This document shows positions 22,706 through 34,100 of a stretch of DNA of 64,000 nucleotides, one piece after another (the stretch's first letter is position 1; each line of letters opens with the position of its first letter). Source of the stretch: Trileptium ribeirensis (lineage: Eukaryota > Nematoda > Enoplea > Enoplida > Thoracostomopsidae). The notes beneath the pieces are model-generated. The model searched no databases. It was not told the DNA's origin and saw only the letters and a program-made list of their open reading frames with translations. Location of the stretch: positions 62,001 through 126,000 of the forward strand of contig JASANE010028231.1 in assembly GCA_030248225.1 (NCBI GenBank). The letters are read 5' to 3'. The position numbers were made by a program, and so were the translations under genes.

Positions 22706-25700
22706 GGGCCAAATGGACTTAATGTCTTGCTCAAGAAGGTGTGCGCATAGGATGGCTCAAACGCGGTCTCATGAATTCTCGAAGCATGTCATTTGATGAA
22801 CGCTTACAAGATGCAAAATAGAGAAATGCGTACGCACGCAAATTTTGTTCATGCATCGCTTTTCGCATTTCGCTGGCATGGGACACCCCTCTTCTTTCTC
22901 TTTTGCAGCCGTCTTAGGCTTGGAGTCTGGCACTATGGAAGCTCGCGAGTGCTGTTTGAAAGGGGTCCTTGAATGCCGAAGTCCCAAAAGCTTCCCCGAG
23001 GGAAATAGTTAATTATTAGCGTTTTGCACTTTCTGTAGGTATTGGTTGGGTTATTTCATCCATATTACTTTTCTTTATATTAGTCGATAAGTTGTAAGTA
23101 ATTTTTTGCTTATAAAATACATCGCTAGGGATTTAAACATACTTTTGCTGCAGCGCAGCCCATTGTTGACAATTATCCGATAACTAGTATCCGATATTCG
23201 GCAGCTACATATCAGGGCACCTTCAGTCACAACGAAATATTACACTGAATAATTGAAAGGATGAGGTGCACAACCACATTTCATTACACGTCGAATAAAT
23301 AAAATTACGAAAATCCACCAATCAGGTATATACAGAGTTCTGTAACCAATAGACAGAAAAAAAGAAATTTTCCCAAAATAGCGCTATTTGAGGAAACTCC
23401 GCTCACTACGCTCTCTCTGTTTCAACTATTGCACCGATTAAATGACTTTCGCAAAGTTTTTAAAATTAATTCGTGTTCGTGCAAATACGTAATGTTGTTC
23501 CAATCAGTAGGCATTGGACGAAGCTACCTCAAAGAACTTGCCTTGTGATCTTGGTTGTGCGTTTGGTCGAAAATGCTCACCGGTCCGGCCCCCCGTCCAT
23601 GTACGTATATATATCACTTCTTTGTATATTTGACAGCTTGTCGATTGGGGCCAGAAATAATGCCGCTTCAGTTGTAGCGGCAGTTTCGATTTGAACACAA
23701 CTGAAAGAACACGGAGAACAGCCAAACCACTGTGTCAACAACGTGCTAGGAAACCGGAGTCGTGGAGTCTTGATTTAAAAATATCTGTTGTCGGTGCCGA
23801 AACAACAAGTTCGGGTAGATCGTTCCACACGCCGACTACACGCACCGCAAATTGAAATTTTCGATAGTTGTGTCTACCGACTCGGTTAACACGTAAATGG
23901 AGATAATGACTACGAAGGCCACTTGAAGGAGCTAGTTCGACAAGGTTGTTCCATTCAAAGTCCACAAGTCCACGTATCATCTTATGTAGTAGAATAAGAT
24001 CAGCACGAACACGACGGAGACGCAGAGAGTCGATGCCTAACCACTGTAGTCTTTTTTCATAGTCAAAATCACTAATTTCAGGAACTAGCTTTGTCGCCCT
24101 GCGTTGCACCTATTCGAGCAATACAATGTCTCTTTCCAGATATGGACTCCATGCACAAATGGAGTACTCTAAAATCGGGCACACTAATGCAAAATAAAGG
24201 GACAAAAATGTACGCTTGCTCCAATATCGGATTGTTCGGCGCATCGTACCAATAACGCTATTTGCCGATTTGACCGCCGCGAAACATTGAAGGGAAGGTT
24301 TTAGGTCGGTTGAAATGACAACACCCAGATCTTTGCACGAGGTTGCATTAGGGACTGGGACATCGGACATGTAATATTGCACATTTGGGTTTGCCGATCC
24401 AAAATGCAAACAAGAAAATTTAAGAACATCGAAAATCTTTGAGTTTTTCGAAAGAAACCCCATTTCAGAATTTGAGTAGGGGCGGAAATCTCAGGGACTG
24501 TGCTTATGATGATCTAGAGTGTGGCATTAATACGATCCCTAGCTGGCATTTTCTTTTAATGAGTGGTGGTGATTTATATGGTAAAATTGAACATCCTGTT
24601 TTGGGTGAATTTTTAGTTTAGAAATATCAGTGTATTTTTTTCGGTGAACGCTAACATGTTAAACCTTGTATATATCATTTCTAATGCACAAGCGGTACGC
24701 TGCCAATATGTACCGGTTTTCAACAGAGACCAAAACATCTTGCCGCCTGGCTGAACGCTGACGGTTCATTTGTTTTCCAAACAGGTTATATGATCACGCA
24801 CACACGTTTCACATCATTTGCATGGTTATCGTGGGGAACAGAGTAGCACATTGACCATGGGTTAGTAGAGCGTATTTTGCGTGTCCAACTTTCCTAACAA
24901 GACAAACAAGGCTTCAGTAATAGAAGACAAACAAATGAAGATGTAGTTGTTACAACTTTCGCACTTCTAATACAACCCAGAATACAACCTTGAGGGGCCG
25001 TCAGATAAATTTACGATCCTCTGTCAATTTCGATATAACAACTAGCTTGGAAGATGTGAAAACGGGAGAAAGCACCACGCGAAAACATAATTCAATCGGA
25101 ATTTGAGAAATTTGACATCGAACTAGCCATGAAACCAATATGCCGTTTTCTAGTAGCCTGCTGAGAGTAGAAAATTTTTTGAAACTTGGTACGTCACCGT
25201 TATAATCCTTATTAATTTTTAGTTACTAAAGGTACCTAGTTTTATTAAGGAGCCGGGTCTGATCTCCCATTTCGCGGCCAGAGTTGTGGAACCGAGCAAG
25301 CCTCTAGCCATTTCACTAGCTTGTCTACAGCCTTCCGAAAAGTGTGGGGACATGTCCATTCTCGGGAAGTGTCTAAGTAGAGGGGATAAATTAGCTATAA
25401 AATGCTAAAGATTTCCATATTTTCATGTACCCTTACTGTCTACAAGTATTTTCAGGCTAACGACGTTTTAGCATTAGAAATAATGGTAATAAATGTTTAA
25501 AAACATTTTGCATACAAAAACGTAATTGTTTAGACACTAAAATTTGAATTTAGTTAAACATTCCGGTTTCGGCCGAGTGGCGGGGGGAAGGAACGGATAT
25601 GTTAGAAAATCTCCCGAATATTTGGGATTTGGAAAGGGTCCCCACACGCACCACCTTGGTCACACCAGTTTTACATGTGGGTACCCTGGAGCCAAATGGA

Positions 25701-25757
25701 CTTAATGTTTTGCTCAAGAAGGTGTGCGCATAGGATGGCTCAAACGCGGTCTCATGA
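22706..25757. repeat. Tandem array unit C (filled copy)
   Basis: The sequence resumes in the last ~70 bp of a unit, then the LINE-derived joint (from 22773), then a full unit from about 22873 to GGTCTCATGA at 25757. It is collinear with 16232-19250 at an offset of about 6476-6482 bases and differs by scattered substitutions and small indels. The 12-bp piece missing from B is present (about 24975). Instead of starting another unit it runs into a LINE RT fragment. Confidence 0.85.
23585..24428 (-). mobile_element. 5'-truncated CR1-like LINE insertion in unit C
   Basis: Same insertion as in unit B, at the same site, flanked by TCGAAAAT at 23577-23584 and 24429-24436. Because site and truncation point are identical, the insertion predates the duplication that produced B and C. 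Here the RT frame (SCKDLGVVISTDLKPS through FALVCPILEY to QRRATKLVPEIS) has one in-frame TAG near 24107-24110. The additional stop seen in unit B is a Glu codon here. Confidence 0.88.
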
Positions 25758-26297
25758 TTATGAGGCTTGCGCCGCGTGACCACACGCCGGTATAATACCA
25801 CTCCACAACAAAGACGATGCTAGTTAAGTACCGATATCCGTTACATAAGCCTTGCTGCAGCATTCCTTGATTTCACTGCTGCGTTTGACTTGATATATCG
25901 CCCATTATTATGGCTTATAGGCTAGGTATCTGGTATGTCTTTGAAACAAGTAAATCTTCTGCAGTACATATACTGTGGGACCAAATAGACCATTAAAGCA
26001 TACGGTTCAGCATCTGAAATTTCGACATCAATGCGGGAGTTCGAGAGGAAGCTATGATATCTCTCTTGTTCAACTTTATAAGCGCCTGGGTAACGCATGA
26101 AGTCCTCTCAGGTCGTTCGGGCGGTGTATATGTCGGACAAGTTGACCGATGTAGCATTTTCCGACGACAGTGCACTGTTTGTTGAAAACGAAACCGCTAT
26201 GCAGCGAATTCTCGAAGCATGTCATTTGATGAACGCTTGCAAGATGCAAAATAGAGAAATGAGTACGCACGCAAATTTTGTTCATGCATCGCGTTGC
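25758..26297 (+). pseudogene. LINE reverse transcriptase fragment ending the array
   Basis: Frames from about 25850 give FLDFTAAFDLIYRPLLW, then QVNLLQYIYCGTK and AYGSASE, then DVAFSDDSALFVENETAMQ with the catalytic box read as FSDD at about 26155-26170. The fragment ends in the sequence around GAATTCTCGAAGCATG. Stops and frame changes show it is dead. Its last ~100 bp (26197-26297) equal the joint sequence found at the start of array units B and C, so it is a likely source of that joint. Confidence 0.75.
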
Positions 26298-26429
26298 CCA
26301 CATTCGTGTTCACGAAACTGCAAATACCTATGGCAGAAATGTGAATGCGAATTTTTCGCGATTCAGTTCGCAATAGCTATTCACGAAAAACAACTATAGT
26401 GTACGCACCTAAAGTGGACTCACGCATGA

Positions 26430-26640
26430 CGCCTCCATGCGGCCATATTTTCTGCTGGAAACAGCCCACACTTCGGCGGTACGATTTCAATGCTAGATTG
26501 ACCGCTGGTGGTAATATGGCTGCCTAGGTAGCAGAAACTGCTGACCACCTCCAAGCTTTCGCCATTGCCACTGAACAAGAGCCCGGCATTGCTGCAGCAA
26601 ACCACAGAAGTCCGTAATGCCATTTTTGTGGACGATTGCG
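26430..26640 (-). pseudogene. LINE reverse transcriptase fragment, opposite orientation
   Basis: The minus strand carries LEVVSSFCYLGSHITTSG followed by SSIEI, the conserved stretch downstream of the YADD box in RTE-like reverse transcriptases, flanked by unrelated or decayed sequence. It faces the plus-strand fragment at 25758-26297. This suggests an inversion or two separate insertions of related LINEs. Confidence 0.65.
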
Positions 26641-28056
26641 CGACAATAATAACAATAATATATGTAATGTAATATATAATAATCACAAAATAGCTTGTGT
26701 CTTATGTAATAGTTTGCACAAAACAATAATTTATGTAATACATGGTATACGTTTATGCACATATTATTAAAAGCTCATGTTAAATCTCTGAGAAAGAGTG
26801 TTGCACTCATACCTCAGTACATTATATACGCTGCGATATGATGCCGTCGATTTTTTAGCCAGCTCTCTCACTTTTAGGCGGGCACCAGGTTGTCCTATCA
26901 ACCTTCAACGTTCGCGCAGCCCTTCTCTATATTTTCTCCTGCTTGCCCAACTTCTGTTCTGCCCTCCTCCCTCCCCAAATTTTGGTTTTGTCTACCAACT
27001 TTTGTGCCAAATTCGAACAAAGAAATATAAAAAAAGTTTGCTCGAACTTGGAGTGTTAGGATGAGTGCGCGGACAGGTTAGAAATAGCAAACTTGTCCTC
27101 TCCTAGAAAAGTGAGATACCTAACGGGAAAATGGACATACGCATGTGACCCAAAGCATTGTGTGACCTATAATGTAGTGTGATATGAGTGTCACACTCTT
27201 TCTCAAGGGCTCGTTATGATCTCTTGGTACTATTGCATGTGTAAAACTCTTTTCAGTTTTTATATAGTGTGCAAACATATTCTTTGCAGAAAGTGACTGA
27301 AGAAAATTGGCGGTCAAAACATATGGCTCTAAATAGTCTGATATCGAATTTACCTATAAAGGTTCGTCGAGATTTATCATATATATATATATACTCTTTG
27401 TTTTAAGAAAGGATTGGTATGGTTTAAGTGTGTTTGATTCTTTTGCTTTTAAGTTTCGAAATATTGTTAGGTGTCATTTCTGTAATTATTTCTGTGCTAT
27501 CCTTAGCCATCTTAATTTAATTGGTATCAATAATTAAAACATTATGAAAAATGTGTAAATGTTCGTAAGTACGAGCATGTTAAATTTATCATACACAATG
27601 CCAGCCGGAAATGATTTTTATTCGGTGGCTGCTCGTAATATGAAATAGTATTGCTAGCTTGCTTGAAATGCGGTTACTTATGCTGTTTTATCACATATCT
27701 ACACAGTTTTTGTTTATATATACGTGTACTTTGAATGGAGCCAGTGTACAATTACAGCGTCGTTGTAGACATTTCCAAGTTGAAAATGTAATTCTTCCTA
27801 GGTTAAATTTTTGTACAATAATTACCTTATCGAGTTGTTACAAAATATTTTTCCTACGAAGTAGTTTCCTGCATATTAGCTTCCCAGATTTCTCGGATAC
27901 CTAGTCCGAAACAGTTTAGTTATATCGTGATTACTTAGCGAATATATGCAATTCTGGTAATATAATAAATGTATTCTTCTCTTTGAGTTTAGAAATTTAA
28001 TGCTCATTACGTCTAGCCAGGAAAATGTACAGTATATATTTATTTTATATTGTGAG
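26641..28056. other. AT-rich sequence upstream of the ASX-like gene
   Basis: Bases 26641-26780 are rich in ATAATA/TAT. The remainder is AT-rich with short ORFs of no recognisable content. If the ASX-like gene has further 5' exons or its promoter here, I could not identify them. Confidence 0.45.
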
Positions 28057-28104
28057 GAAAATGACGCTGATTATAAAATATTGAAGAGCTACGCTTTCAT
28101 GCAT
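28057..28104 (+). CDS. ASX-like gene, candidate exon upstream of DEUBAD
   Basis: Sixteen codons between a GTGAG acceptor and a strong GTAAGT donor at 28105. They end in KILKSYAFMH and are in phase with the next exon. The position fits the segment preceding the DEUBAD core in ASXL proteins, but the acceptor lacks a pyrimidine tract, so this is the least certain 5' exon. No initiator Met is proposed. The true start lies further upstream or was not recognised. Confidence 0.35.
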
Positions 28105-31100
28105 GTAAGTTAAAATGTAACTAAAACAGCATATACATTATTTATCAGGGTATTTTTGCATTGCCTGAGCTGTAGCTGCACCGTTATGGTTGTATTGTCA
28201 AAATTTTTGTGCACACAAAAGCTAAAATTTGACAGCACACGGTGCTGTGTTTTCGTGTTGTAATATTGAATATATATTTCAGACGTTTTTTACACGGGAA
28301 AACTTCTTCTCGCTCTCCAAAGAACAACAAGCAGAATTATATAAATTATTACCTTCGGTCGATGTTTTGCGTAACGATGCCGGTGAACCATGCGGGTAAG
28401 CTCAACGTTTTCGTATTGAACTAACAATCAATAACACGATGTCAATGGTCGCTCCAGAATTATCGTGTAAAGCAGGTGGCTATCTCACGATTCAGAATGT
28501 ATAAAGAAATAAAATAGCTAAAGAAATGACGTTTTCGCGCTTAAAAACTTTGCAGAAAGAAAATCAGAATATAGCTATCTGTTTTAATACTTCTGGAACA
28601 CTAGAACTATTTTTTGCATAAATATTATTTTATGGACCGACATTGTCTTGGCTTCTGAGACTTGTAAGGATAAGAATAATTTTTCTTTTGGAAAAGATAG
28701 GCTCACAATTTGTTTTCTTTGTTATGTGCACAAAAATTAATCTCGGCAGTTCTTAATACAGTTTGTAACAAGGTTAAGAACACAAAATGCTTATGAAAAT
28801 GCAATTGGATATTTTATTGCGCTTGGAGATATATGGATCTATGTTGGTTCAGCTTTTACGAACATAAGAACTTTTTTGATCGATGTCTACTGAGTATTTT
28901 TACGTGGCTTTTGTTGCTTTTTGCATAATTATTAAAAAAATTCTGTTTAAATGTGGACTTAAATCACTGTTATTTAATCAGTATCAGTCAGCTCCCTGTA
29001 GTGGTTGAATAAACCTGCTAAGGCATACATAACAGGTCTTCAAGTTACTTATAATATTTTATGTGCAGAAATCTTGTTAAATATATGATGATAAATATAT
29101 ACAATTAACGAGAATCTGCAAGACGAGCAATCTGTATATCTGAACGACAATCTGCAGGAATTTTTATGTTGCGTGAAAAAGACACAATTGACTTAGATTT
29201 TAGTACTCTGTTTATATTCGTCCTAGTTTGTTTTTTTCAGGTTAGTGCACGATGCGTTTTCCAACACCTTCTTCAATGGTGCAATCAGTGATTTTGCCGA
29301 ACGATTATTAACGGGTGAGGCTTAAGTTAGTTATTGTAGCTAATATTTTGGTATGTAAATTTGTGAACTGCCTAGTTTGTTACTGCGTTGTTTGTTGGCG
29401 CGGAAAATTGCTTTGCTGGTGTAATTTTAGGGTATATATTTTGAGTTAACATGTACCGTGACTGTAACATAAATATTTCCGAAATGATAAGAGCATGAAG
29501 TTACAAAATTCACACAGAACGATGTTAGCAGAAATAGAGTGTACTTTTTACTAGCTTATTTGGGATTTGATTATAATATTGAACACTTGTTTTATGATCT
29601 TTGTAGGAGTTCGATGTTTAACTAACAGATATTAGGTGGTGGCAGGTCAGGTATATTTTTCAGATTGCCTGAATATGACTTTGCTTTTCTAGTCCTCGCA
29701 TTTATAATACTTTAATGTACCTCCAAATTTCGTTCTTAGCTCGCATTCAAAGCCTTTAAATTAATTTTCGCTATGCAAATTGGTATTTATGTGGCCGATA
29801 TTAGGTCGAGGAAGATCAAGTATATTTTTCAATGTCATATCTGTGTCTCAGCCTCCTTAACAACCTAATTTATTTCCAACTCGGCCAAATGTAAGTGTTA
29901 AGTGTGGCAGTACATTGTAGTAATGTTAAAGTTATGCTTGTCGTGTTCAGCAAAAGTGCACATGGATCATACTTCTAGCTCCTAACGGGGAAACTGAAAG
30001 TGTAGTGGGGCGATCCTTGTAGCTGAACCCGAGGGCCATAAATGCTACAACTGTCAAAAACGGAAGTATATATATAACTTTTAACGCTTGACGCCAATTA
30101 TTGATATTTAATAATAAATGTTCCACTGAAAAATGAAGGAGAGAGATAAATTTTTCCCCAGAAAAATTTAAATTATTCACTAGGAAAAATACAAAATTAC
30201 TGGAAAAACAAAAAATTTTCCAAAAGGCGGTGAACCGTGGGGAACCCAAAATTTTGCCACGTAGCATGAACCAGGGGCACTTGCTCTGAACCAGTTGAAC
30301 CGAAAAATGCCAAGACCCAAACCATAATTGGAGAGCTTAGTTTGTATGAACAGCAAAAGAATTAGCTAATTTGTTAGCTGCGCTGGAAAGCACTTGAGGG
30401 CAAGAACCAGGGAGGTGACCAAACTTTCTCGGAGCATGAAGTATGGGTGTTCGAAATAGCACGGTTGGTACCCACGGTTGTTGTCAATTTTTCAACCTTA
30501 TAAATCCCATTGGTTTTGTAGTAACTGTAATGCTTGCAATAATAGCACAGTGTAATTCTGTTATTGCCGCGTAAGGATGTATATAATAGTGTGTATGTGT
30601 CGTTGCGAATTATTTTTAGTTTTACTATTCCGAATCGCTTTGTTCTGCTTTATGGTGATTTATATCCCAATTTTGCTGTGTTTTCTATCTTTTGATTATT
30701 TGGTAGAAAAATCAATATTTAATTAGAGGCAATCGATGTGTCATATTTTATGTTAGTGCAAGCTTATTCTGTCGAGTTGCAGAGATTTTTGATAAGTCTT
30801 TTAATGTTTATAATGCCATTTCCGGGGTGTTTGTCGCTGTGAAGGACACAATACAAACGATTTTTCCACTTTTAGAATACTTTTCTCGACCTTGTCTTTT
30901 AAATATAAGATCCATTTTGGATTAAAGGTCTAGTGCATTTGGGTGGTAAGAATGTGCTGGAGTAACTAAATATACGCTACTTGTGTTTTTTAAGTTTCAA
31001 TTAAATTATTCTAATTAAGGCATTTCTCTCTGAAACAGTTTAAAAACTGCTGCTGATGAACGTTATCTGAAGTGATGTAAAGTCAGATACAAGGCCATTT

Positions 31101-34100
31101 TTGCGGGTGGGTTTTGTTTGATGATTTTTGGTGGTTTTGTTACATACTTATACTGTATTTATAGACGAGCTCAAACTAAACTCGTTTCTTGACACTGGTC
31201 ATGCGTCAGAAATTGATCCGGCTGGTGGTGCTTCCGTGGCCTTGGAGCGTTGGAAGGTTAGTTCTCGATTCTTACTTTCTTACATTATTTTTATTTCCTA
31301 CCTTCTTACGTTATTCCATTTCTTAGTCCATCATGTGCGCGATTTAATATAGGATTGCAAAATTATCGATTTACGCAGGCTACTGTCATTTTTTGTTTTT
31401 CACTTTGTGTACGCACTTGGCTTTCTCACACTGCCTGGGAAAGCCGAAATAAAAAACCAGATCAAATTCGTGGCAAATGTGAACGAGAAATTCCGTGTCT
31501 CCAGGTCAAACTGGGTGTCCTCAGCCTGACTGGAAGACCTAAAATTCCGAAAATAGCATAAATAGCTGATTCACAGTAAATATACAATAATTCAAGTCAA
31601 AAATTGGGACTTTTAGTTATATAAGGAAAAATTAATATATCTTGCCTAGCAGGAAAAAGTGGCCTTTTTTAGTCGTGCAGAAGAGTACCTGGGAGGCTAA
31701 ACTGGTGAAAGCCAGGCACCTGGGGCGAGGTCGAAATATCTAAGCATCCTCTACTCTTTTCCGTGGGAAAACCAGAGCACGTTTTTCTGTTTAAGAGCGG
31801 AGATATAACCGTTTCTAAGTTTACGCACGGCGTTTCTGTGTTGCTAGTGCGAACCTTAAGCCATCGATAAGTACTTCTTTATTTCGGCGGTTTATGTCAC
31901 TAAGGATCCGACATCTTATTTGCCTTTTTATATGAAATTAATTCCTGACCACTCTGAGTCCTGCAAAGCATTTTGAGAATAGGAACGAAGCTATTTTGTG
32001 GCTCTTTGACTAAGGGGGGGGTTAAAAAGGTACGTTGAAGGAAATGGCAGTGTCAAGTCATCGTGACGTACATTAATATTCCATGTAACACATTTTACTA
32101 TTTTTACCATTGTTCTTTTAAAATTGCACTGATTTTTTCTTTGCATATGGCTTTCGCTCTGGCACTTTCACATTCGTTACTATATTATGTAAAAAAGTTA
32201 AGCACCAACAAATAAATTTATATGCATATATCAAGCTGTCCACCAGGGAATAACCGGAACCGTCCATTTAAACCGGATCCGGAACCTGGTCTTCGAAATT
32301 TATGTGTAGTAAAACAGATGATGGAAGAAATGAAGGTATAGTGGATTTAAAATGCATTAAAAATAACTTTTACATTAAACTTATTGTTTTGCGATGGTAT
32401 TATTGCCTTTCTGAAACTTTAAAGAGACTGAGGAAGCTAATAATGTTTATTTATCGATCAAATATGTCGATTTTTGGACACCCAGAGCAAAAAATGCCTT
32501 CCACTAAACACCATTGCATATACTGCGTCAAAACGAATATCCTTACAAAGCTTGGAGCGTAGAATACACACTTTCGCTCTGTCTCCAGTCGCCTCCCTTT
32601 ACTACACATATGTTTGTTGCATGTTCTTCTGTAGGAAACTTAAAATTATTGGTTTACATGATTCTAAGAGAAAATAATAGATAGAAGGTAATTTTCTGAT
32701 CAGTGGTCAGAGACACTGTTTAGGCTAGCCTTGGACAAACAATGCCCGTCAGTTAGATCATAATAATGATAACTTTCTAATCAGAATGCTATAAATGAGA
32801 CACACTGTGATGCTGCTCGCACAGTTTTAATAAATACAGTTCATTGCCAAGAAAGCAGTTTCTAGCTGCGTTGCAGATAACGTTAGTTTACTTCAAGTTA
32901 AACTGATTTACCAAATTTACAAGCGCACTGATGGGTGCCTGACGCAATTTATGTTAGTCAAGCATACCGTAAGTACTTCTGCGTAAGCCATACTCTATTA
33001 TCGAGTTGGACCGGTTTAATTAAAACGTATCCAACAGACTTCTGGATGTGTAAAACAGCTGCTACAAGCATCGACCTGGCTTTGATTTAACAAACTCCTG
33101 CAGGTTATTATGAAAAATTCCTGCTAAAATTATGTGCCCTACTTACGTTTTACACGGCAAATTGGTTAGTTAATCTTTTCTTTTGCTTGGTTGTATTGGA
33201 GCTTGATCATTGTATAATATATATTACATATGTTTGGATTACAGGATAAAGCAAAAAAACGTGGAAAATTTCAAACAAAATTTTTAAACCGGAATTCCGG
33301 TTCCGGTATGGTTTCTGCCCTTTGCCGGAACCGCAACCAGAACACGATTTTCGCCGGAACCGGAGCCGGAATTCCGGTTACTCCCTGCTATCCACATATT
33401 ATCTATATTTCAACCATCGCTTTCTTGTAGGGTTGCAGAACAGTGGCATAAAACGCAGGGGTCCCAGTGAAAGTCTGTTTGTTTTGTAGACTTTGCTTCA
33501 AATATGTAGAGAACTTGCTTTTTGTGCATGTTGATATTAACATGCATTCCATTTATAACATCTAATATTTGTTTTACTTACCGCAAGTTAAATGCAACTC
33601 ATCCTCATCTACAATGTTTCTGCATTTTTTGTTGTACATTGAAAGCAATTTTTTATCTTTTTTATATAAGCAGATAGCAAGGCACCATGTCGATCTTAAC
33701 ACGAAAAGTACTGCTTTGCTGGGCCGTTGTCTTTTCACGATTTAAGAAACATTTTGCGGCGTATCCTTATTTAACAATGCTTTGTTAATGGTTACACACT
33801 GTTCGTATCATGTTTGTGTAGTCTTATGTTTTTGAATAATCTTATTTGATCTACAAATGGAGTCATATTTAATTCAGATGTATACACCGGTTATCGAGAT
33901 ACAATAAATACCGTGATGTTCCGGACCTGATCTGAACCCTTTTGACTGGCTTTCCGGGGGAACATGTTGAAATCAGGTTTCGCTCCTAAGAGGCACAAAT
34001 AGGGAATTCACTGCATCAAATAAACTATAAGGCGACTCAATCTTTCCATCCAAAGTTGAGTTATGTGCGCCAACCTATAAACTAATAACGGACATTGTCA

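Noticed and set aside
19573..22734. Several 60-90 codon ORFs on both strands
   Set aside because: They fall in the degraded inverted copy of the array and the A/C-only tract. They match antisense or frame-shifted array sequence and not any protein family.
33230..33430. 66-codon ORF with Gly/Asn/Arg repeats
   Set aside because: It translates the CCGGAATTCCGG palindromes at the right end of the hAT-like element and crosses the element boundary.
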